Assembly (NCBI GenBank): GCA_002342415.1
Contig: DDPY01000054.1
Location: 1 to 64,000, forward strand
Length of the DNA: 64,000 nucleotides
Direction of reading: 5' to 3'
Origin: Prevotella sp. UBA2456
GTDB taxonomy: Bacteria; Bacteroidota; Bacteroidia; Bacteroidales; Bacteroidaceae
How positions within the stretch are numbered: position 1 is the first letter of the stretch; the number at the start of each line of letters is the position of its first letter. Shown here piece by piece: positions 58,102 to 64,000 of this stretch. The position numbers and the translations under genes were made by a program. The notes below the pieces were generated by a model. The model saw only the letters and a program-made list of their open reading frames with translations. It was not told the origin of the DNA and did not search any database.

Positions 58102-59505
58102 ATGATGAAAAGAATGTTTCTACTGGCGGGGCTGGCTGTATTCATGCTGACTGCCGCGGCTCAAGACAACCCTTACATTGTCAAGACGAAGAATGTGAAG
58201 AAGACTGCTGCCAAAACGACTGTCAGCGCAGAGGATGTGGCATCACAGGAGGCAGAGCCAAAGGACTTCATGGGCAAGAACTTCCGTTATTACAGTATGT
58301 GCGACTGGAAGGAGGGCATGCGTTTTATGGTGCTGCCTGAGAAGTATGACCTGCTGGTGAACACCTTTCGAGATGCCAATACCGGTAAGGAGGTGAGTAG
58401 TGCGCGCCTGCGCCATCATATTATGGTGTATAAGGGACATGAGACGCTGACCAATGGTCGCGAGCATGTCAATTTCTTCTGCGAGACAGACAACAAAAGC
58501 TACTATTACGAATTGCCCAGTGGCACCTTCGATGACTACTGTTACGGTAAGTTGGGTGTGCCCACATTGGCTTATCTGGGCGATGTCGACAAGGCCCGCG
58601 AGCTGCTGATGGGCCAGACGCTGATTACGCGCACACAGTTCTTCCGCATTGACACGGAGTATGATGGCGATGGCTTTCAGGAAGTGAAATATCCTAAGAA
58701 TAAGGTTGTTACGGTGAAGGCGATAGGTGTAGGCACGCGCTCCTTCCCTGTGAAGATTATCGTGGAGGACGAGAATGGTGAGCAGTTCTATCAGAACGTG
58801 GCCATGTCGAAGACCAACAGCGGCATGCGTGACGAGGAGTTTGACGTGGACAATGCCAAGTTTCTCTTTGAGGGCTCGTTTGAGTTCACGGGTGCCGAAA
58901 TGGCAGTATCGTCTGACATCAAAAGCTATCTGAACAAGACCGTCCATACGAAGTTCTCGACAGCCATGAGTACGAAGGGTGCAGGTAAGGCTCGTGATGT
59001 GAAGGTTCCGCGTTTTACTGGTTTCATCATTGACGAGATACAGAATGACAGGAACAGTCAGGGATACTACACGCTGACCTTGCGCGAGACGGAGACCCGT
59101 CGTGTATATTATAAGGATGTGACATTCACTGAGGATGTTCCCAATGCTCCCCGTGACGACTATTTTGGCTATTTGTTTGCTATGGGCGAGGGTATGGCTC
59201 GCAGCACAACACTGGAAACACGTACTGCCATTCGTGAGGGTCGCGTCATTCCTGGTATGACGATGCAGGAGGTAGAGATGGCTGTTGGCGAGTCTGCCAC
59301 CAAGATAACTACGAGCGACGGTGTGACGGAATGGATGTATCCGCGCTCCAATAGTGTGCTGGTAGTCAGGTTCAACAACGACGGAATCGTGACGAAAGCA
59401 GGTGCCCAGTCGATGGGAGGAAGGGCTACGACGACCAAGCGCAGGATAGCTTCTCAGAGTTCGAGCGGTATGCGGCTGTCAGGAAACGGGACTCCGCTGC
59501 AGTAG
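58102..59505 (+). CDS. Secreted protein of unknown function with BamE-like end
   Basis: A 467-aa exported protein with a signal peptide (MMKRMFLLAGLAVFMLTAAA, cut before QDN). Most of it matches no family I recognise. Near the end, IREGRVIPGMTMQEVEMAVG, then ATKITTSDGVTEWMY and VVRFNNDGIVT, resembles the small SmpA/OmlA (BamE-like) module, which has the same 'GMT..EV...G.P' pattern. Periplasmic or outer-membrane location is likely. It is transcribed alone, between divergent dnaK and convergent recA. Confidence 0.7.
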   Translation: MMKRMFLLAGLAVFMLTAAAQDNPYIVKTKNVKKTAAKTTVSAEDVASQEAEPKDFMGKNFRYYSMCDWKEGMRFMVLPEKYDLLVNTFRDANTGKEVSSARLRHHIMVYKGHETLTNGREHVNFFCETDNKSYYYELPSGTFDDYCYGKLGVPTLAYLGDVDKARELLMGQTLITRTQFFRIDTEYDGDGFQEVKYPKNKVVTVKAIGVGTRSFPVKIIVEDENGEQFYQNVAMSKTNSGMRDEEFDVDNAKFLFEGSFEFTGAEMAVSSDIKSYLNKTVHTKFSTAMSTKGAGKARDVKVPRFTGFIIDEIQNDRNSQGYYTLTLRETETRRVYYKDVTFTEDVPNAPRDDYFGYLFAMGEGMARSTTLETRTAIREGRVIPGMTMQEVEMAVGESATKITTSDGVTEWMYPRSNSVLVVRFNNDGIVTKAGAQSMGGRATTTKRRIASQSSSGMRLSGNGTPLQ

Positions 59506-59530
59506 GAAGGACTTAGAAGAAAAGCAAAAA

Positions 59531-59570
59531 GGTAAGAAACTGGGCAATCCGGTTTCTTACCTTTTATTTT
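59531..59570 (+). terminator. Terminator between the secreted protein gene and recA
   Basis: GGTAAGAAACTGG / CCGGTTTCTTACC stem, then TTTTATTTT. Confidence 0.9.
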
Positions 59571-59601
59571 GGGCTTATTGCTTGTTGTCGGCCTTTGTGA
59601 C

Positions 59602-60633
59602 TTAGGCGTTCTGCTCCGACAGAGCCTGCTTGATTTTGGCCTCCAGCTCTTCGCAGAGTTCAGGATTGTCCTTCAGCAACAGTTTGACAGCATCGCGTCC
59701 TTGAGCCAGTTTCGAATCGCCGTAAGAGAACCACGAGCCGCTCTTCTTGATGATGTTGAACTCTGTGGCCAAGTCGACGATTTCGCCTATCTTCGAGATG
59801 CCTTCGCCAAAGATAATCTCGAACTCAGCCTTGCGGAAGGGAGGAGCCACCTTGTTCTTGACCACCTTGACCTTCGTGAGGTTGCCCAACACGTTGTCAC
59901 CGTCCTTGACGGGCGTCGACTTGCGGACATCTATACGGACAGACGCGTAGAACTTCAGGGCGTTACCGCCAGTAGTGGTCTCAGGGTTGCCAAACATCAC
60001 GCCAATCTTCTCGCGCAGCTGGTTGATGAAGATGCAGGTGGTATTGGTCTTGGCAATAGTCGCTGTGAGCTTGCGGAGTGCCTGTGACATCAGTCGTGCA
60101 TGCAGTCCGACTGCCGAGTCGCCCATGTCGCCCTCGATTTCCTTCTTGGGCGTCAGCGCAGCCACTGAGTCGACCACGAGGATGTCGATAGCGGAGGAGC
60201 GGATGAGCTGGTCGGCAATCTCTAAGGCCTGCTCACCGTTGTCGGGCTGTGAGATATACAGGTTGTTGACATCGACGCCCAACTTCTCGGCATAGAAGCG
60301 GTCGAAGGCGTGCTCAGCATCGATGAAGGCTGCCACACCGCCAGCCTTTTGTGCCTCAGCGATGGCATGAATGGCCAGCGTGGTCTTACCTGATGACTCT
60401 GGGCCGTATATCTCGATGATGCGTCCGCGCGGATAGCCTCCGACACCCAATGCCACATCCAGACCTATGGAGCCTGTGGGGATGACATCTACATTCTCAA
60501 TTTTCTCGTCGCCCATCTTCATGATGCTGCCCTTGCCGAAGTCTTTCTCAATCTTCGCCAAGGCAGCCTGCAGGGCTTTCATCTTTTCCTGTTGCGGGCT
60601 CAGTGCCTCGCCAGTCTCTTCTTTTTTTGCCAT
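59602..60633 (-). CDS. recA: Recombinase RecA
   Basis: A 343-aa DNA strand-exchange protein and SOS co-protease. Walker A GPESSGKTTLAIH (about 75), Walker B DILVVDSVAALTPK (about 148) and the DNA-binding loop 2 region MFGNPETTTGGNALKFYAS (about 209) are intact; the C-terminus is short and mildly acidic. The saccharopine dehydrogenase-like gene lies upstream on the same strand after an AT-rich repeat spacer. No LexA-type box was recognised. Confidence 0.97.
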   Translation of the reverse strand: MAKKEETGEALSPQQEKMKALQAALAKIEKDFGKGSIMKMGDEKIENVDVIPTGSIGLDVALGVGGYPRGRIIEIYGPESSGKTTLAIHAIAEAQKAGGVAAFIDAEHAFDRFYAEKLGVDVNNLYISQPDNGEQALEIADQLIRSSAIDILVVDSVAALTPKKEIEGDMGDSAVGLHARLMSQALRKLTATIAKTNTTCIFINQLREKIGVMFGNPETTTGGNALKFYASVRIDVRKSTPVKDGDNVLGNLTKVKVVKNKVAPPFRKAEFEIIFGEGISKIGEIVDLATEFNIIKKSGSWFSYGDSKLAQGRDAVKLLLKDNPELCEELEAKIKQALSEQNA

Positions 60634-60706
60634 CTTGTTTTATTTACTATTTGACGATTTACAATTTACTATTTATTCGCTATTTGACGATTTTTCAATT
60701 TTCAAA
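60634..60706. repeat. AAATAGTAAATCG-type spacer before recA
   Basis: TTTACTATTTGACGATTTAC, ATTTACTATTTATTCGC, then TTTGACGATTTTTCAATTTT; no gene. Confidence 0.7.
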
Positions 60707-62002
60707 TTACAGCTCCAGGTCGCCGTCGTGGATTTCGTGCCAGGGGAGGCCCTGCTTGTTGAGCTCGTCCATGAAGGGATCGGGGTCGAACTCCTCGACA
60801 TTATGCACGCCTGGCTTCTTCCACAGTCCTTTGCAGAACATCAGGGCTCCAATCATGGCGGGAACGCCTGTGGTGTACGAGACGCCCTGCATGCCCGTCT
60901 CCTCGTAGGCAGCACGGTGCGAGCAGTTGTTGTAGACGTAGTAGGTGTGCTCCTTGCCGTCCTTGCCGATGCCTCGGATGCGACAGCCAATGGAGGTCTC
61001 GCCCTCGTAGTTCTCGCCCAGGTCCTGCGGGTTGGGCAGCACGGCCTTGAGGAACTGCAGGGGGACGATTTTGACCTTGACTTTATTAGAGGTGAGAGGT
61101 GAGAGGTGAGCGGTAAGAGAAGTGTCTGCAAGTTCTGCCTCGTAGACTACCTCGTCGATGCGGCTCATGCCGATGTTCTGAATCACCTCGAGGTGCTTGA
61201 GATACTGCTGTCCGAAGGTCATCCAGAAGCGTGCGCGACGGATGGTGGGATAGTTGATGACGAGCGACTCTATCTCCTCGTGGTGCAGCAGGTAGCTGTC
61301 GCGCGGTCCGATGTTGGGGTAGGTGAGCGACTTGTGAATCTCCAGTGGTTCCGTCTCCACCCACTTGCCGTCCTCCCAGTAGAGTCCCTTCTGGGTAATC
61401 TCGCGGATGTTGATCTCTGGGTTGAAGTTGGTGGCGAAGGCCTTGTGGTGGTCGCCCGCATTGCAGTCCACGATGTCGAGATACTGTATCTCCTTGAAGT
61501 GGTGCTTGGCGGCGTATGCCGTATAGATGCTGGTGACGCCAGGGTCGAAGCCGCATCCGAGGATGGCGGTTAGTCCGGCCTGCTCGAAGCGTTCGCGGTA
61601 GGCCCACTGCCAGGAGTATTCGAAGTGAGCCTCGTCCTTGGGCTCATAGTTGGCCGTGTCGAGATAGGAGCATCCGCATGCCAGACAAGCCTCCATGATG
61701 GTGAGGTCCTGATAGGGCAGCGCGAGGTTGATGACCAGGTCGGGCTTATAGCTCGAGAAGAGTGCCTTGAGCTGTTCCACGTCGTCGGCATCCACCTGTG
61801 CGGTCTGGATTTTTAGAGGTGAGTGGTTAGGGGTAAGAGGTGAGAGAATACCTTTTTCCTCTATCGCCTTCACTATCGCGTCGCATTTCTCCTTGCGGCG
61901 GCTGGCAATCATGAACTCTGTAAACACGTCAGCATTCTGTGCAATCTTGAATGCTGCTACTGTGGCGACGCCTCCAGCGCCAATCATTAATACTCTGCTC
62001 AT
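60707..62002 (-). CDS. Carboxynorspermidine dehydrogenase-like (saccharopine dehydrogenase family), with two repeat inserts
   Basis: A 431-aa NAD(P)H enzyme. The Rossmann start MSRVLMIGAGGVATVAAFKI, PDLVINLALPYQDLTIMEAC (about 91) and GCGFDPGVTSIYTAYAAKHH (about 149) match carboxynorspermidine dehydrogenase, which links a diamine and aspartate semialdehyde in polyamine synthesis. The family is ~400 aa; the excess is ILSPLTPNHSPL (about 51-63) and LTAHLSPLTS (about 294-305), both from GAGGTGAG repeats. The decarboxylase partner is not in the window. It lies before recA. Confidence 0.88.
   Translation of the reverse strand: MSRVLMIGAGGVATVAAFKIAQNADVFTEFMIASRRKEKCDAIVKAIEEKGILSPLTPNHSPLKIQTAQVDADDVEQLKALFSSYKPDLVINLALPYQDLTIMEACLACGCSYLDTANYEPKDEAHFEYSWQWAYRERFEQAGLTAILGCGFDPGVTSIYTAYAAKHHFKEIQYLDIVDCNAGDHHKAFATNFNPEINIREITQKGLYWEDGKWVETEPLEIHKSLTYPNIGPRDSYLLHHEEIESLVINYPTIRRARFWMTFGQQYLKHLEVIQNIGMSRIDEVVYEAELADTSLTAHLSPLTSNKVKVKIVPLQFLKAVLPNPQDLGENYEGETSIGCRIRGIGKDGKEHTYYVYNNCSHRAAYEETGMQGVSYTTGVPAMIGALMFCKGLWKKPGVHNVEEFDPDPFMDELNKQGLPWHEIHDGDLEL
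61087..61122 (-). repeat. GAGGTGAG-family repeat in the saccharopine dehydrogenase-like gene (3' copy)
   Basis: AGAGGTGAGAGGTGAGAGGT, then GAGCGGTAAGAGA; in frame as TSLTAHLSPLTS. Confidence 0.85.
61813..61850 (-). repeat. GAGGTGAG-family repeat in the saccharopine dehydrogenase-like gene (5' copy)
   Basis: TAGAGGTGAGTGGTTAGGGG, then TAAGAGGTGAGAGAATA; in frame as ILSPLTPNHSPLK. Confidence 0.85.
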
Positions 62003-62073
62003 CTTTGTGATTTACTATTTGACGATTTACTATTTACTATTTACTATTTATTTACTGTTTGACGATTTACTAT
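62003..62073. repeat. AAATAGTAAATCG-type spacer
   Basis: TTTACTATTTGACGATTTAC, then TATTTACTATTTACTATTTA and TTTGACGATTTACTATTTAC; no gene. Confidence 0.75.
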
Positions 62074-62700
62074 TTACTCTTTCAGTTCATTGGCACTGAT
62101 GCCGAGTGCGGCCATTAGCGAGTATCCCAGTATCTCCTGGCGGAAGGCTCCTCCCTCCAAGGGCTGCATGGTAAGCAGGGTGTAGTGCTTGTCTGGGTCG
62201 GCTTTGCGCAGTGTCGCGCGTACATTATTATATATATGTTCGCAGTCGGGGATGATGATGAGTCGGCGCACTTCTGCTGCATTGCTGATAATCTGCAGCG
62301 AGTCGGTGAAGAGGTCGTCCATCGTCACCATATCCTCTACGGGCACGCAGCTGATAAGGAACTCGCCCAGCGGCCCAGCGAAGGCCTTGCCGTCGAGGTC
62401 GGCGAAGGCCGAGGGTTGGAAGTTGCTCATTGCGGGCTGCTTGTGCAGCAGGATGACTTGGAGCTGGGGGGTGGAGTGGGTGGAGTGGGTGTCGTGGGTG
62501 ATGTGGGTGTCGTGGGGGGAGGGGGACTGAGGGCGGAGGCCTCCGTCCAAAGCAACGCACTCCAGCCATCGAGCCATATCGGCCTGCGGAATCCTGCGCC
62601 CAAGCATGCGCTCAAAGTTCACAATGAGGTCAAAAGCCACCTTGTCAACATAGTCTGCGTCTACGAGAATGATGTTTTCGCTCCATTTCGTTTCTTTCAT
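62074..62700 (-). CDS. Conserved protein of unknown function with a His/Thr repeat insert
   Basis: A 208-aa cytosolic protein with no signal peptide. Conserved-looking parts are ENIILVDADYVDKVAFDLIV, NFERMLGRRIPQADMARWLE and EVRRLIIIPDCEHIYNNVRA; I recognise the type from Bacteroidales genomes but know no function. At about 58-78 there is a HDTHITHDTHSTHST stretch made by a GGTGTCGTGGGTGATGTG-like tandem repeat. The ATG at 62700 directly follows the -7 element (62705-62712), so the mRNA is practically leaderless. Confidence 0.7.
   Translation of the reverse strand: MKETKWSENIILVDADYVDKVAFDLIVNFERMLGRRIPQADMARWLECVALDGGLRPQSPSPHDTHITHDTHSTHSTPQLQVILLHKQPAMSNFQPSAFADLDGKAFAGPLGEFLISCVPVEDMVTMDDLFTDSLQIISNAAEVRRLIIIPDCEHIYNNVRATLRKADPDKHYTLLTMQPLEGGAFRQEILGYSLMAALGISANELKE
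62466..62525 (-). repeat. GTGGGTGTC tandem repeat inside the 62-kb gene
   Basis: GTGGAGTGGGTGGAGTGGGT, then GTCGTGGGTGATGTGGGTGT; in frame, near the GC-rich end GGGGGGAGGGGG. Confidence 0.8.
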
Positions 62701-62704
62701 GCTA

Positions 62705-62712
62705 CAAAGGTA
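62705..62712 (-). promoter_or_regulatory. Promoter of the 62-kb gene (-7 element)
   Basis: Minus-strand TACCTTTG, four bases from the ATG: a probable leaderless transcript. Confidence 0.7.
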
Positions 62713-62751
62713 CAAAATATAATTAAGAATAGAAAAACAAAAAGGAATAAA

Positions 62752-62788
62752 AAAACAAAAAACCGCGCCCTCCTGTTGGGGGCACGGT
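62752..62788 (-). terminator. Terminator of the 34-aa peptide gene
   Basis: Minus-strand ACCGTGCCC / GGGCGCGGT stem followed by TTTTTTTG. Confidence 0.8.
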
Positions 62789-62809
62789 AGATTTCTCTGT
62801 TTAGTAAAA

Positions 62810-62914
62810 TTAGTTGTACCAGATGTTTGCGTTGTAGTGCATGAATCTGTCGTCGTCGTTGTACTGGTTGTCCAGCTCGTACTCTTCTTCGTTGTACATC
62901 TTCTGAGTCTTCAT
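62810..62914 (-). CDS. 34-aa acidic Asn/Tyr-rich peptide
   Basis: Starts MKTQKMYNEEEYELDNQYND and ends NANIWYN; very acidic, no signal or membrane segment. It has a -7 element (62965-62973, minus), an unusually good ribosome-binding site for this genome (GGAGGG, 8 bases before ATG) and a terminator, so it is a complete small gene. I recognise no family. Confidence 0.65.
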   Translation of the reverse strand: MKTQKMYNEEEYELDNQYNDDDRFMHYNANIWYN

Positions 62915-62964
62915 AGTCTTGCCCTCCAAATATTTTAGTTAGTTAGTATTTTTAGTTCTACGCT

Positions 62965-62973
62965 GCAAATATA
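62965..62973 (-). promoter_or_regulatory. Promoter of the 34-aa peptide gene (-7 element)
   Basis: Minus-strand TATATTTGC, 50 bases before the ATG. Confidence 0.75.
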
Positions 62974-63085
62974 ATAAATAGTTTCGTAATTTGCAAATTT
63001 TTCCGATACTTTTTTCAGTTTTTCTGGTAAAATGGAAACAAATTGTATAAGTATGCGCGGTAAAGGGTAGTCAGTATGAAAAAGA

Positions 63086-63120
63086 TCGAGGCTGCCTCCC
63101 AAAGGAAAGGACAGCCTCGA
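63086..63120 (-). terminator. Terminator of the partial secreted protein gene
   Basis: TCGAGGCTG / CAGCCTCGA stem with TTTTT on the minus-strand side. A second hairpin, AATGAGAGCAGGCTCTCGTT, lies at 63195-63214. Confidence 0.8.
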
Positions 63121-63218
63121 CGGTTATCGCTTGTTAGAATGTCTTCTTACTTTTGAATCATCTTGACCTAAGGTCGAGGTCGTTCACGTTCGGCAATGAG
63201 AGCAGGCTCTCGTTGCTC

Positions 63219-64000
63219 TTACTTAATCACGACCTTCTTTCCGTTCTGAATCACTACGCCCTTGAAACTCTTGTCAACCTTCTGGCCAGCGAGGTTGTAG
63301 ATGGGAGCGTCAGCGTTCTCAGCGGCAGCCTTTACAGTGCTGATGGCAGTCTCGCCGCCATAATCCTTAATGGACTTGCCTGAATAGAACTTTACTCCTT
63401 GGAATCCAATCTGCCAGTTCTTACCAAATATATAATAGGTTTCACCTACTTTGGCATCAAATACAAACCATATAAATTTTCTTGAATTCAGAATACTTGC
63501 AGATTTTGGTTCATTGGTTGTAGGATCAGTCCAAGTGTAGTCTGTGGTGGTACCAATTAAGTAATTTTCTACAGGCATCGAATTAACAAAGACCCAAGAG
63601 TTGTCAGAATTCTTAAGATTTTGTGCGTAGCCTTCTATTTTATATTCTGTTGTATTGTTGTCTTCTGTCCATACTAAAGCTTTTTTATCGCTTTCTCTAG
63701 CGATATATAACTGGCGAGTATCGCCAGCTTGTACAAAGCAGCCAATCTTGATAACGCCAGCTGTTGTTGTTGTAGCCTTGATGTATGCACCACTTGCAGG
63801 TAGTCCTAAAGAACCATCAGGATTGTAGTATGTCCAGCCGTCAGTGTCGCCATCACCTTTGAATCCAGGATAATATCTGTCTGCAAAACCATCGTCAGCA
63901 TTCCAAAATTGTTTTGATACAAAAGTTGTATAAGGTACACCAGTACCGATTACTGGATAAAAGCCGTCACCCAATGTAGGCTGTGACTCTTTGTTGTTTC
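63219..64000 (-). CDS. C-terminal part of a secreted protein with sorting tail (5' end beyond window)
   Basis: The frame stays open to the window edge, so only the last ~260 residues are seen; the start is outside. No catalytic motif is recognised; alternating short strands (GVIKIGCFVQAGDTRQLYIA, KVGETYYIFGKNWQIGFQGV) suggest a beta-sandwich, perhaps carbohydrate-binding. The end IYNLAGQKVDKSF...NGKKVVIK is the same tail type as in the surface protein and the C13 protease, so export and surface attachment are likely. The gene is AT-richer than its neighbours. Confidence 0.75.
   Translation of the reverse strand, partial: NNKESQPTLGDGFYPVIGTGVPYTTFVSKQFWNADDGFADRYYPGFKGDGDTDGWTYYNPDGSLGLPASGAYIKATTTTAGVIKIGCFVQAGDTRQLYIARESDKKALVWTEDNNTTEYKIEGYAQNLKNSDNSWVFVNSMPVENYLIGTTTDYTWTDPTTNEPKSASILNSRKFIWFVFDAKVGETYYIFGKNWQIGFQGVKFYSGKSIKDYGGETAISTVKAAAENADAPIYNLAGQKVDKSFKGVVIQNGKKVVIK

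Overview
The window is a chromosomal segment of a Bacteroidales bacterium, most likely Prevotella or a close relative. The evidence is the repeated TAnnTTTGC (-7) promoter element with an upstream TTTG, the near absence of Shine-Dalgarno sites, type III glutamine synthetase, LL-diaminopimelate aminotransferase, HU-like and VirE-type genes, and secreted proteins ending in a GKKVVIK-like tail. I saw no rRNA, tRNA or CRISPR array.

Layout. 0-6 kb: sensor kinase, then yceD-rpmF-fabH-era (one overlapping operon), der and a small lipoprotein. 6-11.4 kb (minus): pyrG, purF and asnB, three glutamine amidotransferase enzymes in a row. 11.4-12.4 kb: gene-free, with an AraC relic and a ~105-bp inverted repeat. 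12.4-20 kb: a large repeat-built surface protein, a YoeB-type toxin-antitoxin pair, a periplasmic-binding/legumain-like protease fusion and a membrane AraC regulator. 20-34 kb: nitrogen assimilation, with glnK-amtB-porin diverging from gltB-gltD-dapF-dapL-glnN. 34-48.7 kb: housekeeping and metabolism (DUF349 protein, CorA, PepD, flippase, RsmA, MATE pump, alpha-galactosidase, fRMsr, HAD phosphatase, glycerate kinase, AlkD-like and MGMT-like repair proteins). 48.7-56 kb: AT-richer accessory region with RhuM and ORF6N remnants, a HigBA-like pair, a Fic protein between direct repeats, an HU-like protein, and an origin-like array in front of a VirE/D5-type primase-helicase. 56-64 kb: dnaK, a secreted protein, recA, a carboxynorspermidine dehydrogenase-like enzyme, small ORFs and the 3' part of a secreted protein.

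Two features stand out. First, conserved enzymes (GltB, DapF, PyrG, AsnB, PurF, RsmA, Era, the saccharopine-dehydrogenase-like enzyme, MATE) carry in-frame copies of short dispersed repeats. A ~45-bp GC-rich palindromic family occurs nine times, always inside coding sequence, always in one reading phase per orientation, and four times as facing pairs within a gene. Second, the 53.2-53.8 kb region has six 9-bp repeats in one orientation, two perfect 16-bp palindromes, and six repeats in the opposite orientation, between an HU-like gene and a primase-helicase gene. Part of the same array recurs at the left edge of the window.

The nitrogen genes form a coherent set: AmtB and PII take up and sense ammonium, GlnN and GltBD assimilate it, PyrG, PurF and AsnB spend glutamine, and DapL/DapF use glutamate nitrogen for diaminopimelate. 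Several very short ORFs with their own promoters (at 12391, 39782, 47407 minus and 62914 minus) are probably real small proteins.
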